A DNA stretch of 64,000 bases, taken from contig CAJGCP010000008.1 of assembly GCA_904501885.1 (NCBI GenBank), positions 13,037 to 77,036 of the forward strand, read 5' to 3'. The DNA is from an uncultured Acetatifactor sp. GTDB taxonomy: Bacteria; Bacillota; Clostridia; Lachnospirales; Lachnospiraceae. The notes beneath the pieces are model-generated. The model saw only the letters and a program-made list of their open reading frames with translations, had not been told where the DNA came from and ran no database searches. Position 1 is the stretch's first letter, and the number at the start of each line of letters is the position of its first letter. Both the position numbers and the translations under genes were made by a program. This document shows positions 31,287 to 40,459 of this stretch, one piece after another.

Positions 31287-32717
31287 ATGAAGAAAATCTT
31301 ATTTGTGGCATCAGAGGCTGTGCCTTTTATCAAAACCGGAGGCCTGGCAGATGTTGTGGGATCTCTACCCAAGTCCATAGACAGTGAGTACTTTGATGTG
31401 CGTGTGATTTTGCCCAAGTATGCCTGCATCAAGCAGGAATGGAAGGAACGCATGCAGTACATCACGCATTTTCATATAGACTACAATTGGAACAGCACCT
31501 ATGTGGGTGTGTTTGAATTGATAGAAGATGGGGTACATTATTATTTCATAGACAATGAGTATTATTTCCATCAGGACCAGCCTTACACGGATGACATCCG
31601 TTGGGATATCGAGCGTTTTGCTTATTTTTCCAAGGCGGCTCTTTCTGTGTTGCCGGATATTGATTTCTGTCCGGATTTGGTGCATTGTCACGACTGGCAG
31701 ACGGGACTTGTGCCTGCCTTTTTGAAGGAGCAATTTGTGGCAAATCCTTTTTATTCCCATATGAAGACTGTGTTTACCATTCATAACCTGAAGTTTCAGG
31801 GAAGATGGGGCACTTGGGATGTGAAGAACATGACCGGGTTGCCGGATCGGGTGTTTGATGAGGAATATGGTGCCAACCTTCTGCGTGCGGGACTTTTGTA
31901 TGGGGACGCCATCACCACCGTCAGCGATACCTATGCGGAAGAAATTAAGACACAGTATTACGGGGAAGGTATGGACGGCATCCTGCGTATGCGCAGTGGC
32001 GATTTGCGTGGTATTGTGAATGGCATTGATTATACGGATTTTAATCCTGAATCGGATCCCTTGATTGTAAAAAATTATGATCAAAGTACCTTCCGCAAGG
32101 ATAAGAGTAAGAATAAAAGAGCATTGCAGAGAGAGTTGGGTCTCCCTGTGGATGAAAAGAAAATGATGATTGGGATCGTATCCCGACTAACCGACCAGAA
32201 GGGCATGGATTTGATTGCCTGTGTGTTGGATGAATTGTGTGCTGATGAGATTCAGTTGGTGGTGTTGGGCACCGGCGAGGAACGATACGAGAATATGTTC
32301 CGTCATTTTGCATGGAAATACGGGGACAAGGTGGCTGCCAACATTTGTTATAGCGAGGCACTGTCACATAAGGTGTACGCTTCCTGCGACGCTTTCCTGA
32401 TGCCCTCCTTATTTGAGCCCTGTGGATTGAGTCAGTTGATGTCCCTGCGTTACGGCACTTTGCCCATCGTGCGGGAGACCGGAGGACTGAAGGATACGGT
32501 AGAACCCTATAACGAATACGAAAGCAAGGGAACAGGATTTAGTTTCACCAACTATAATGCCCATGAAATGCTAGGCGTTATCCGTTATGCCCAGCATGTG
32601 TTCTACGATAAGAAACGGGAGTGGAACAAGATGGTGGACAGAGCCATGAAGGCAGACTTCTCTTGGAAGAATTCAGCCAAAAAGTATCAGGAGATGTATG
32701 ATTGGCTGATTGGGTAA
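31287..32717 (+). CDS. glgA: Glycogen synthase (ADP-glucose starch synthase)
   Basis: Transfers glucose from ADP-glucose to growing alpha-1,4-glucan chains; GT5 family, GT-B fold. The 476-residue protein starts MKKILFVASEAVPFIKTGGLADVVGSLP, where KTGGLADV is the ADP-glucose-binding motif. The HDWQTGLVP segment and the C-terminal FLMPSLFEPCGLSQL, with the conserved EPCGL, complete the active site. ATG 31287 has GGAGG six bases upstream; an upstream in-frame start at 31257 has none. Other glg genes (glgC, glgB) are not nearby, so it is a dispersed pathway member. Glycogen or granulose storage in Clostridia is linked to sporulation. Confidence 0.95.
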   Translation: MKKILFVASEAVPFIKTGGLADVVGSLPKSIDSEYFDVRVILPKYACIKQEWKERMQYITHFHIDYNWNSTYVGVFELIEDGVHYYFIDNEYYFHQDQPYTDDIRWDIERFAYFSKAALSVLPDIDFCPDLVHCHDWQTGLVPAFLKEQFVANPFYSHMKTVFTIHNLKFQGRWGTWDVKNMTGLPDRVFDEEYGANLLRAGLLYGDAITTVSDTYAEEIKTQYYGEGMDGILRMRSGDLRGIVNGIDYTDFNPESDPLIVKNYDQSTFRKDKSKNKRALQRELGLPVDEKKMMIGIVSRLTDQKGMDLIACVLDELCADEIQLVVLGTGEERYENMFRHFAWKYGDKVAANICYSEALSHKVYASCDAFLMPSLFEPCGLSQLMSLRYGTLPIVRETGGLKDTVEPYNEYESKGTGFSFTNYNAHEMLGVIRYAQHVFYDKKREWNKMVDRAMKADFSWKNSAKKYQEMYDWLIG

Positions 32718-32730
32718 GGACAGAAGATAT

Positions 32731-34356
32731 ATGTTATTGAAAAACGAACAAAAGAATAATTTCATCAAGCAAGCCGGAATTTTGGCAGCGGCGGGAATTA
32801 TCAGCCGTATTATTGGGCTCCTTTACAGAAGTCCCTTACATGGTGTGATTGGTTCCTTGGGATTGGGGTATTATCAGTCTGCTTACAATTATTACACCAT
32901 CATTCTGCTGATTTCTTCTTACAGCATCCCTGCGGCCATATCCAAGGTGATTGCCCAGAAACTGGCGGTGAAAGAGTACCGCAATGCCCACCGGATTTTC
33001 AAATGTGCTCTTTGGTATGTGCTGATGGTGGGTGGTATTGCCAGTCTGTTTTTGTACTTCTGTGCAGGGATTTTCGTGGCACCGGAAGCCATTCCTGTGC
33101 TTCGCACCTTTGCACCTACCATTTTTGTGTATGGTATCTTAGGAGTGCTTCGTGGTTATTTCCAGGCCCATGGCAGCATGGTGCAGACCTCTGTTTCCCA
33201 GATTTTGGAACAGATTGCCAATGCGGTGGTCAGCATCAGTGCGGCGTATCTTTTGATATACAGTGTGATGGGTACCATGGAGATGCCCGCAGAAGAGGGC
33301 GCTCGGGTGATGAGAGCTACCAACGGTGCCATCGGTAGTGCTTTGGGAACCGGGGCCGGTGTGCTGATTGCACTACTGTTTATGTTGGCGGTTTATCTGC
33401 TGAATAAGGGGCTCATGGATCGTAGAATTTTGGCAGATGAGCATGAAAAAGAGGATTCCTATGGAAAAATCCTCAAAGCCATCACCTCGATTGTGACACC
33501 TTTTATTTTAAGTACCGCTGTTTACAATTTGAGCGGTGCGGTGAACAATACGATATATACGAAAATTTTCCCTATGTTCCGGGAGACCGCCGGTGTGGAT
33601 ATTTATTCCGGCTGGGGTGTGTTTGCGGGACAGGCGTTGACCATATCCAATATTCCCATTGCCTTTGCATCCGCAATGGCTTCCGCCATGATTCCTTCTG
33701 TGGCAGCCCATATGGCAGAGAAAAATGTGGAAAAGGCAAAGGAAAAAATCGGACTTGCCATCAAGACCACAATGTTGATTTCCATTCCCTGTGCAGTGGG
33801 TGTGTTTGCATTGGCAAGACCCATCACGGCGTTTCTCTTCCCGCGCAATTTGGCGGCGGAAGAAACTATGGCAACCTATCTGTTGATGGCTCTGGCACTG
33901 TCCGTGGTATTCTACGCATTGTCTACCTTAAGCAGCTCCATTCTGCAAGGTTTGGGCAAAGTAAATGCCCCCATATTTAATGCGGGCTTTGCTTTGATTG
34001 GCCAGACGCTGCTGGCACTGGGATTATTATTGTTTACCAATTTGGATTTATACAGTATTGCCATTGCCAATACAGTCTACGCAGGGATCATGTGCTGGTT
34101 GAACCAAAGGTCCGTACGCAAGGCGGTGGGATACCGACAGGAGATAAAGCAGACTTTTGTCATTCCGGGTATCGCAGCAATCTGCATGGGACTGATTGCC
34201 CGAGTGGCATATCAGGCATTGCTTCTGTGGAGTGGCAGCCTGGTGCTGGCCCTGATCCTCAGTGTTTTGCTTGGGGCGTTGGTTTATTTTGCCATCATGC
34301 TACTGACAGGTGGCCTCAAGGCAGAAGCGTTATTCCGGAAATATCGGAAGAAATAG
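32731..34356 (+). CDS. MOP/MATE-like polysaccharide or lipid II flippase, SpoVB/MurJ type
   Basis: Integral membrane protein of the multidrug/oligosaccharidyl-lipid/polysaccharide exporter superfamily, expected to flip a lipid-linked sugar. The 541 residues contain about 14 helices. Family marks are the first segments FIKQAGILAAAGIISRIIGLLYRSPL and LGLGYYQSAYNYYTIILLISSYSIPAAISKVIAQK, plus FQAHGSMVQTSVSQILEQI. SpoVB of Bacillus, needed for the spore cortex, belongs here; a vegetative role is equally possible. ATG 32731 has AAGGACAGAAG as a moderate ribosome site. It follows glgA by 13 bases and converges on rqcH, overlapping it by 41 bases. Confidence 0.88.
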   Translation: MLLKNEQKNNFIKQAGILAAAGIISRIIGLLYRSPLHGVIGSLGLGYYQSAYNYYTIILLISSYSIPAAISKVIAQKLAVKEYRNAHRIFKCALWYVLMVGGIASLFLYFCAGIFVAPEAIPVLRTFAPTIFVYGILGVLRGYFQAHGSMVQTSVSQILEQIANAVVSISAAYLLIYSVMGTMEMPAEEGARVMRATNGAIGSALGTGAGVLIALLFMLAVYLLNKGLMDRRILADEHEKEDSYGKILKAITSIVTPFILSTAVYNLSGAVNNTIYTKIFPMFRETAGVDIYSGWGVFAGQALTISNIPIAFASAMASAMIPSVAAHMAEKNVEKAKEKIGLAIKTTMLISIPCAVGVFALARPITAFLFPRNLAAEETMATYLLMALALSVVFYALSTLSSSILQGLGKVNAPIFNAGFALIGQTLLALGLLLFTNLDLYSIAIANTVYAGIMCWLNQRSVRKAVGYRQEIKQTFVIPGIAAICMGLIARVAYQALLLWSGSLVLALILSVLLGALVYFAIMLLTGGLKAEALFRKYRKK

Positions 34357-36052
34357 TCATGGAATAATTGGTATAGTACACGACAAACCCGGGTTTTGCA
34401 CCACCGGGTTTTTTAATGTTTTTCTTTTGGGTATAGTCGATTTCCACCTTGTCCTGGGCGCGGCCCTTGGAGTAGTATGCTGCCAGCCGGGCTGCCTCTT
34501 CAAAGGTGCGGTCAGGCAGTTCCTGCCCATGTTCTACCTTTACAATGACATGGGAACCGGGCATCTGCTTGGCGTGGAACCACCAATCATTTCCTGTGGC
34601 AAAATCAAAGGTCAGGGCATCGTTCTGGTAATTATTCTTTCCCACATACATATGGAACCCGTCGCTGCTTAGATAGTGGAAGGGCTTGCTGGTAATTTTT
34701 TCTTTTTTGCCATGTCCTTTTCGTTTGATGTAGCCACTTTGGGTCAGCTCCTCTTTGATTTCTGCCAAATCCTCCTCGTGGAGCGCGATGTCCAAGGCAT
34801 TGGAAACAGACTCCAAGTGTTGGATTTCTTCTTTTACCTGTAGCGTCAATTCGGAAAGCGCCTCATAGGTGCGCTTCATTTTATTGTATTTATCAAAATA
34901 TTTTTTTGCATTTTCAATGGGAGACAGGTCGGTATCCAAAGGGATTTTGACTGTTTCTCCGGTGTAATAATTTACCGTTTCCAGGTGTTTGGCGCCTGTT
35001 TCCACACCGTAGCCGTAAGCGGTCAAAAGTTCCCCGTAGATGCGGTAGGTTTCCCGTTTTTCAGTATCCTGCATTTGCTTTAACTGTAGGTCATATTTTT
35101 TCACATTCCGTTCCAAGGCAGTCTGTACGATACGACGCAGGTCTGCGGATTTTTGGCGGATACGGGTCAGCGTATTTTTCTCTGCGTAATACTGTTCTAC
35201 CAACCGGGAAATGGAAGGGTAGTCCACCGTGTGTCCCTGATAGATGGTCATAGGTAATGCAGAAAATTCCACAGGGGAATCATTTTCGTAGGCAATGCAG
35301 GGGGAGAAACTCCCGGCGGTGATATCCTGTAATGCTTCCATCAGGGTGTGGTAGAGCCTGCGATACTCATTTTCCTGCAAAGAGGCAGTGGGCAGTTCCC
35401 CGTCGATGCCGGCGCGATAACATAACTCCTGGGCCATAATGGGGGAAATGCCGGTCAGGCTGCCATAAAGTGCCTTGTAGGTGGGCTGGGGTTTGTCTGC
35501 AAGTAAGGTGCGCAGGGACATAAAATCCACCTGGTAGGGGTCTTTTTTCTCCTGTACCATGGGTATAAAATAGGACTTGCCGGGCAACACTTCACGAACG
35601 GAACTGACGGCAGCGGAAACATGTTTGATGCTGTCGATGATGGTGCCGTCTGCCTGGCAGAAGATAATATTGCTGTGCTTACCCATAATTTCGATGATTA
35701 ATGTTTTTTTACATAAATCACCCATTTCGTCCAAATGCTCAATGTGGATGTTGACGATACGCTCAAGACCGGGTTGTGTGATATCTATGATCCGGCCGTT
35801 CTGCAGATGTTTGCGTAGAAGCATACAAAAATTAGGCGCAGTCATAGGACTGGGCTTATTTTGTTCTGTCAGATAAATCAAAGGCAGGGATGCCTCTGCG
35901 GAGAGTAGCAGGCGCTTCTGACCGGATGCGTGTTTGATGGTAAGCAAAAGCTCGTCTGTCTCCGGCTGGGCGATTTTATAGAGCCTGCCTCCCAGAATTT
36001 CATTTTTCAGTTCGTGTACAATACCTGCGATTGCCACACCGTCAAAAGCCAT
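34316..36052 (-). CDS. rqcH: Ribosome-associated quality control protein RqcH (NFACT, Rqc2-like)
   Basis: Binds stalled 50S subunits and directs alanine tailing of nascent chains. The 578-residue protein begins MAFDGVAIAGIVHEL, and the NFACT-N domain follows (GRLYKIAQPETDELLLTI, NFCMLLRKHLQNGRIIDITQPGLERIV). A long coiled-coil occupies about residues 290-440. The C-terminal NFACT-R domain has DGFHMYVGKNNYQNDALTF and WWFHAKQMPGSHVIV, the RNA-binding hallmark. Such proteins were formerly called fibronectin-binding proteins. The gene converges on the flippase with a 41-base coding overlap, and the flippase terminator (34385-34414) lies within its KPGG codons. CATTGGTCTACGCCTCC gives a usable ribosome site on the minus strand. 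Confidence 0.95.
   Translation of the reverse strand: MAFDGVAIAGIVHELKNEILGGRLYKIAQPETDELLLTIKHASGQKRLLLSAEASLPLIYLTEQNKPSPMTAPNFCMLLRKHLQNGRIIDITQPGLERIVNIHIEHLDEMGDLCKKTLIIEIMGKHSNIIFCQADGTIIDSIKHVSAAVSSVREVLPGKSYFIPMVQEKKDPYQVDFMSLRTLLADKPQPTYKALYGSLTGISPIMAQELCYRAGIDGELPTASLQENEYRRLYHTLMEALQDITAGSFSPCIAYENDSPVEFSALPMTIYQGHTVDYPSISRLVEQYYAEKNTLTRIRQKSADLRRIVQTALERNVKKYDLQLKQMQDTEKRETYRIYGELLTAYGYGVETGAKHLETVNYYTGETVKIPLDTDLSPIENAKKYFDKYNKMKRTYEALSELTLQVKEEIQHLESVSNALDIALHEEDLAEIKEELTQSGYIKRKGHGKKEKITSKPFHYLSSDGFHMYVGKNNYQNDALTFDFATGNDWWFHAKQMPGSHVIVKVEHGQELPDRTFEEAARLAAYYSKGRAQDKVEIDYTQKKNIKKPGGAKPGFVVYYTNYSMTISSDISGITLLP
34385..34414 (+). terminator. Flippase terminator located inside the rqcH coding sequence
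   Basis: AAACCCGG (34385-34392) pairs with CCGGGTTT (34404-34411) around an 11-base loop and is followed by TTT. It serves the plus-strand gene but lies wholly in codons of rqcH on the opposite strand. Confidence 0.65.
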
Positions 36053-36121
36053 TGGTCTACGCCTCCTTTGCTTAGTGAGAAAAGTATAGCAGAAAACTTG
36101 GCAAAAAGGAAGTCCTTATCC

Positions 36122-36150
36122 TTGACGATTTGGCGTTCATACTTTATAAT
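36122..36150 (+). promoter_or_regulatory. Strong promoter of the yicC-gmk-rpoZ operon
   Basis: TTGACG (36122-36127) and TATAAT (36145-36150) with optimal 17-base spacing, 70 bases before the yicC start. Confidence 0.7.
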
Positions 36151-36220
36151 ATAATGAAATATGCGAAAGTCTGCCCAGGGATAGTTTGGGGAACGGACAG
36201 AAGAGATTTAGGAGTATCCC

Positions 36221-37099
36221 ATGATAAAGAGTATGACCGGTTTCGGCAGATGTGAGGTGGCCGAAAATAATCGAAAATTTACAGTGGAAATGAAGGCGGT
36301 AAACCACCGCTATTTGGATGTGAATGTGAAATTGCCCAAGGCATTGAATTTCTTTGAGCTTCCCATCCGCAACGAGTTAAAGAACTATATGTCCCGAGGT
36401 AAGGTGGATGTATTTATTTCCTATGAGGATATGTCTGAGAAGACTTCCAATGTCCGTTACAACAAGGAAGTGGCAGAAGAATATTTAACCCATCTGCGCC
36501 AGATGGCAGAAGATTTTGATTTGGGTTTTGATGTGCGCGTTTCTAATTTGTCCAAATATCCGGAAGTGTTCACCATGGAAGAAGTAAGCATGGATGAAGA
36601 AGAACTCTGGAAAGAATTAAAGAAGGCATTGGCCGGCGCGGCAGAGCAGTTTGTAGAGTCCCGTGTGGTAGAAGGTGAGAAATTAAAGGCTGACCTGATT
36701 GGCAAGTTGGACAACATGCTGGAACTGGTTTCCAAGGTGGAAGAGCGTTCTCCTCAGATTATTGCAGAGTATCGCAAGAAATTAGAGGATAAGGTGCGCG
36801 AACTGTTGGAAGACCGAATTGTAGATGAGGGCAGACTTCTCACAGAAGTTACCATTTTTGCTGACAAATCCTGCGTGGACGAAGAGCTGGTACGTCTGCG
36901 TAGCCACATAGAGAAGATGAAGACTGACTTGTCCAAGGATGGCTCCATTGGTAAGAATCTGGATTTCCTGGCACAGGAGATGAACAGAGAGGCCAATACC
37001 ACACTGTCCAAGGCGAACGATTTGGAGATTTCCAACATTGCCATCGAGCTGAAGGTGGAAATCGAAAAAGTGAGAGAGCAGATTCAAAACATCGAGTAA
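36221..37099 (+). CDS. YicC/YloC family endoribonuclease
   Basis: A 292-residue cytoplasmic protein of the YicC/YloC family, shown in other bacteria to be an endoribonuclease affecting RNA decay. The N-terminus IKSMTGFGRCEV and the following VEMKAVNHRYLDVNVKLP are family-diagnostic, as are the C-terminal segments RLRSHIEKMKTDL, GKNLDFLAQEMNREANTTLSKAND and IELKVEIEKVREQIQNIE. The middle part is a long helical region. It lies at the head of the classical yicC-gmk-rpoZ cluster of Firmicutes, 15 bases before gmk. The ribosome site is TTTAGGAGTATCCC. Confidence 0.94.
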   Translation: MIKSMTGFGRCEVAENNRKFTVEMKAVNHRYLDVNVKLPKALNFFELPIRNELKNYMSRGKVDVFISYEDMSEKTSNVRYNKEVAEEYLTHLRQMAEDFDLGFDVRVSNLSKYPEVFTMEEVSMDEEELWKELKKALAGAAEQFVESRVVEGEKLKADLIGKLDNMLELVSKVEERSPQIIAEYRKKLEDKVRELLEDRIVDEGRLLTEVTIFADKSCVDEELVRLRSHIEKMKTDLSKDGSIGKNLDFLAQEMNREANTTLSKANDLEISNIAIELKVEIEKVREQIQNIE

Positions 37100-37113
37100 A
37101 GGTGGAATGACAT

Positions 37114-37749
37114 ATGGAACAAAAAGGAATTCTCATCGTCATATCAGGATTTTCCGGTGCAGGAAAAGGTTCTCTTGTGAAGGCACTCCTGAAGAAGTAT
37201 CAGAACTATAGCCTGTCAATATCCATGACCACCAGACAACCCAGAGTGAAAGAAGAAAATGGTGTACACTATTTCTTTGTGACCAAAGAGGAATTCGAAA
37301 GAGCTATTGCGGATAACGGCCTGGTTGAGTATGCATGTTACTGCGGTAATTACTATGGCACGCCCAGAGCCTATGTGGAAAGCGAACTGGCCAAGGGCAA
37401 CAATGTGATATTGGAAATTGAGATTCAGGGAGCGTTGAAAATCAAAGAGCGGTTCCCGGAGAGTCTGCTGATTTTCATCACACCGCCAAACGGCGATGAG
37501 TTGAAACGCAGACTGGAAGGCAGAGGCACAGAAAGTGCTGAGGTCATTGCCCAGAGACTGGCCAGAGCAGAGGAAGAATCAGAAGGCATCGAGGCCTATG
37601 ATTATATAGTGATTAATGATGATTTAGAAGAATGTGTGGAAGAGGTTCACCGTTTGGTGGACGCGTCCCGCAAGGTACCCATCAGAAGAAAAGAATTGAT
37701 TCAAGAAATAAGAGAGGACTTAAAGAAGTTCAAGAAAGGAGCAAAGTAA
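37114..37749 (+). CDS. gmk: Guanylate kinase
   Basis: Phosphorylates GMP to GDP in nucleotide synthesis. The 211-residue protein has the P-loop GFSGAGKGSLVK, the GMP-binding region SMTTRQPRVKEENGVHYFFV, the conserved EYACYCGNYYGTP (EYAxxxGxxYGTP) motif and LEIEIQGALKIKE, in the order expected for the family. Ribosome site AAAGGTGG lies before the ATG. The stop shares a base with the start of rpoZ (TAATG), implying coupling. Gmk also regulates (p)ppGpp targets in Firmicutes, but nothing in the sequence speaks to that. Confidence 0.96.
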   Translation: MEQKGILIVISGFSGAGKGSLVKALLKKYQNYSLSISMTTRQPRVKEENGVHYFFVTKEEFERAIADNGLVEYACYCGNYYGTPRAYVESELAKGNNVILEIEIQGALKIKERFPESLLIFITPPNGDELKRRLEGRGTESAEVIAQRLARAEEESEGIEAYDYIVINDDLEECVEEVHRLVDASRKVPIRRKELIQEIREDLKKFKKGAK

Positions 37750-37982
37750 TGTTACATCCGTCTTATTCAGATTTAATGAAAGTAGTAAACAGTGAGGTAG
37801 AACCCGGCGAAACTCCCGTAGTAAACAGCCGTTATTCCATCGTTATGGCTACCGCAAAGAGAGCGCGCCAGATTATCAATGGTGATGAAGCTTTGGTGGA
37901 GGGCAACGAGTTGAAGCCCGTATCCTTGGCAGTAGAAGAACTCAATCAGGGTAAGATCAAAATTCTGAGCGACGAAGAATAA
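37749..37982 (+). CDS. rpoZ: DNA-directed RNA polymerase subunit omega
   Basis: Small polymerase subunit that supports beta-prime folding and assembly. ATG 37749 overlaps the gmk stop by one base and gives a 77-residue protein, the usual size in Firmicutes; the frame runs further upstream inside gmk but that is overlap. Conserved elements are the N-terminal YSDLMKVV, NSRYSIVMATAKRARQI, and KPVSLAVEELNQGKI, equivalent to the KPxxxAxxEIxxGKI core. A modest hairpin lies just after the gene. Confidence 0.94.
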   Translation: MLHPSYSDLMKVVNSEVEPGETPVVNSRYSIVMATAKRARQIINGDEALVEGNELKPVSLAVEELNQGKIKILSDEE

Positions 37983-37991
37983 GAAAAACAG

Positions 37992-38016
37992 GTAGCTGGT
38001 TTGTCGCCAGCTACTT
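37992..38016 (+). terminator. Hairpin between rpoZ and rimO, possibly a weak terminator
   Basis: AGTAGCTGG-type arm (GTAGCTGG, 37993-38000) pairs with CCAGCTAC (38008-38015) around a seven-base loop. Only TTTCAGTT follows, so termination is probably partial. Confidence 0.4.
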
Positions 38017-38036
38017 TCAGTTAGGGGACATAAAGT

Positions 38037-39374
38037 ATGCAAATTTTGTTTGTGTCATTGGGATGCGACAAGAATTTATCGGATACGGAAATGATGCTTG
38101 GACTGTTGCAGAAGGCCGGATATTCCTTCACGGACGATGAGGAAATGGCAGATGTGGTGATTGTTAATACCTGCTGCTTTATCGGAGATGCCAAGGAGGA
38201 AAGCATCGAGCACTTACTTCACTTTGCGCAGATGCGTGGGGAAGGTAAGCTGCAGGCACTTTTGGTGGCCGGCTGTCTGGCAGAGCGCTATCGCGGGGAA
38301 ATCCAGGCGGAAATCCCGGAAGTGGATGCCATCATCGGCACCAATGCCATTACGGAAGTGGTGGACGCTTTGGCAGAGGTGCTGCAGGGACAGAAGAAAA
38401 ATCATTATCGAAGCATCAACGATACACCTTCCTATTGTGGCGAGCGGGTGCTCACCACGGGAGGTCACTTTGCGTACCTGAAAATAGCCGAAGGCTGTAA
38501 TAAGAGATGTACCTATTGCATTATTCCCAAGGTCCGTGGGAATTTTCGCAGTATCCCCATGGAGGATTTGGTGGAGCAGGCCAAAGCACTGGCAGAGGGC
38601 GGTGTGAAGGAACTGATTTTGGTGGCCCAGGAGACCACTCTGTACGGTGTTGACTTGTACGGCAGGAAATGTTTGCCCGAATTGCTGAAGCAGTTGGCAC
38701 AGATTCCGGAATTGTACTGGATCCGTGTGTTGTATTGTTATCCGGAAGAACTGACAGAGGAATTGATTGAGGTGATTGCCACAGAGGAGAAGGTGTGCCA
38801 TTATCTGGACATTCCCATCCAGCATGCGGCGGACCCGGTGCTTAGGCGCATGGGCAGACGCACCAATCAGCAGGAACTGCGGGAAAGAATTGCACAGCTT
38901 CGGGAGAGAATTCCCGATATTTGTTTGAGAACCACTTTGATCAGTGGCTTCCCGGGAGAAACCCAGGAGGATTTTGAAGAGTTATATCGCTTTGTCAATG
39001 AGATGGAATTTGACCGGTTGGGTGTATTTGCCTATTCCCAAGAGGAGGATACCCCGGCGGCTTTGATGGATGACCAGGTGCCTGAGGAAGTCAAGGAGGC
39101 CCGCAGGGAAGAACTGATGGAACTGCAGCAGGCCATTGCCTTCGACAAAGCGGAGGATATGATAGGCAGAAAAATGTTGGTGATGGTGGAAGGCAAAGTG
39201 GCAGACGAGGATGTGTATGTCACCAGAACCTACCGGGACGCTCCCAATGTGGATGGCTATTTGTTCCTGCACACCACAGCCAATTTGATGACAGGAGATT
39301 TTGTAAAAGTCATGGTAACGGATTCCAACGAATATGATTTGATTGGTATCCTGGACACGGAGGATTTTGAATGA
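38037..39374 (+). CDS. rimO: Ribosomal protein S12 methylthiotransferase
   Basis: Radical-SAM enzyme that methylthiolates the conserved Asp of ribosomal protein S12. The 445-residue protein has the N-terminal MTTase domain with SLGCDKNLSDTE and two further cluster Cys (VNTCCFIG, VAGCLAERY), the radical SAM motif in EGCNKRCTYCIIPKVRG (CxxxCxxC), and a C-terminal TRAM domain (about 380-445). SLGCDKNLSDTE, rather than the MiaB-type TLGCKMN, points to RimO. It starts rimO-pgsA-cinA, whose genes overlap by four bases each; the ribosome site is TAGGGGACATAAAG. Confidence 0.95.
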   Translation: MQILFVSLGCDKNLSDTEMMLGLLQKAGYSFTDDEEMADVVIVNTCCFIGDAKEESIEHLLHFAQMRGEGKLQALLVAGCLAERYRGEIQAEIPEVDAIIGTNAITEVVDALAEVLQGQKKNHYRSINDTPSYCGERVLTTGGHFAYLKIAEGCNKRCTYCIIPKVRGNFRSIPMEDLVEQAKALAEGGVKELILVAQETTLYGVDLYGRKCLPELLKQLAQIPELYWIRVLYCYPEELTEELIEVIATEEKVCHYLDIPIQHAADPVLRRMGRRTNQQELRERIAQLRERIPDICLRTTLISGFPGETQEDFEELYRFVNEMEFDRLGVFAYSQEEDTPAALMDDQVPEEVKEARREELMELQQAIAFDKAEDMIGRKMLVMVEGKVADEDVYVTRTYRDAPNVDGYLFLHTTANLMTGDFVKVMVTDSNEYDLIGILDTEDFE

Positions 39375-39919
39375 TAGAGATGAATTTACCTAATAAATTG
39401 ACCATACTTCGCGTACTTATGATTGTACCCTTTGTGATATTGATGTTGCAGGAAAGGAATGTATGGGCACTTCTTTTATTTGTGGTTGCCAGCCTGACGG
39501 ATTTAGCGGACGGTAAAATCGCCAGGAAGTACAATCTGGTGACGAATTTCGGTAAGTTTATGGATCCCTTGGCGGACAAACTTTTGGTTTGCGCAGCGCT
39601 GATTCTTTTGGTGGAATTGGAACGAATCCCTGCCTGGGTGGTGCTGATTATCATCAGCCGGGAATTCATCATCAGCGGATTTCGTCTCATTGCAGCGGAC
39701 AATCGGGTGGTGATTGCTGCCAGCTATTGGGGCAAATTTAAGACCGTATTCCAGATGGTTATGGTGTGCCTGATGATTGCAAATATACCCCAATTACAAT
39801 TGGTGACAGATCTCTGTATGTGGGTGGCTTTGGCACTGACCGTGATTAGTTTGGTGGACTATTTGGTGAAGAACTGGTCTGTGATGGGTGCGTCCCCTGA
39901 GAAAGAGGAAAACGAATGA
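39371..39919 (+). CDS. pgsA: CDP-diacylglycerol--glycerol-3-phosphate 3-phosphatidyltransferase
   Basis: Membrane enzyme of phosphatidylglycerol synthesis. The 182-residue protein opens with LPNKLTILRVLMIVPFVIL, and the CDP-alcohol phosphotransferase motif DG(x)2AR(x)8G(x)3D(x)3D is visible as ASLTDLADGKIARKYNLVTNFGKFMDPLADKLL, with its catalytic Asp residues. Five to six helices follow. It overlaps rimO (ATGA) by four bases and overlaps the cinA-type gene similarly, so the operon is translationally coupled. ATG 39380 is an alternative start three codons on. Confidence 0.95.
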   Translation: MIEMNLPNKLTILRVLMIVPFVILMLQERNVWALLLFVVASLTDLADGKIARKYNLVTNFGKFMDPLADKLLVCAALILLVELERIPAWVVLIIISREFIISGFRLIAADNRVVIAASYWGKFKTVFQMVMVCLMIANIPQLQLVTDLCMWVALALTVISLVDYLVKNWSVMGASPEKEENE

Positions 39920-40383
39920 CAAGAGAAGAGCAGCTGGTAGCTCTGTTAAAAGAAAAGAATATGACCATCACCTTTGCAGAATCCTGTACCGGGGGACTTC
40001 TTTCCGGCAGGTTTGTGAATGTGTCCGGTGCCTCTGATGTCTATCGTGTGGGATTGGTGACCTATGCCAACGAAGCAAAGGTAGACTTGTTACAGGTAAA
40101 AGAGGAAACCATAGCGTCCTACGGCGTGGTGAGTCAAGAGACTGCCACAGAAATGGCACTGGGGGCCTGTGCTTTTGCCAAGGCGCAAGTGTCCTGTGCA
40201 GTCACCGGCGTGGCAGGTCCCACGGGAGGAACACCTAAGAAGCCTGTGGGCATGGTGTGTATGGCATGTTGTGTGAATGGCAATGTGGTGACAGAAGAGC
40301 ATCATTTTCAGGGCAATCGTCAGGAAGTGAGAGAGGCGTCTGTGGAAGCGGCTTTGGCACTTGCTTTGAGGTGTCTGCTCTAG
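39916..40383 (+). CDS. CinA C-terminal domain nicotinamide-nucleotide amidase
   Basis: Predicted to deamidate nicotinamide mononucleotide to nicotinate mononucleotide in pyridine-nucleotide recycling. The 155-residue protein consists only of the CinA C-terminal (PncC) domain; the N-terminal MoCF-like half of full CinA is absent. Key pieces are TFAESCTGGLLSGRFV with the catalytic Ser, VGLVTYANEAKVDLL, GVVSQETATEMA and AVTGVAGPTGGTPKKPVG. pgsA and cinA often precede recA in Firmicutes; here two membrane-protein genes intervene before recA at 43993. It overlaps pgsA by four bases. Confidence 0.93.
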   Translation: MTREEQLVALLKEKNMTITFAESCTGGLLSGRFVNVSGASDVYRVGLVTYANEAKVDLLQVKEETIASYGVVSQETATEMALGACAFAKAQVSCAVTGVAGPTGGTPKKPVGMVCMACCVNGNVVTEEHHFQGNRQEVREASVEAALALALRCLL

Positions 40384-40459
40384 ATGGTGCTGTCACCTAG
40401 GTGCACAGTAAGTGAAAGGCATCGGTAAAACGGATGTCACAAATAACGAGGAAGTAAAG

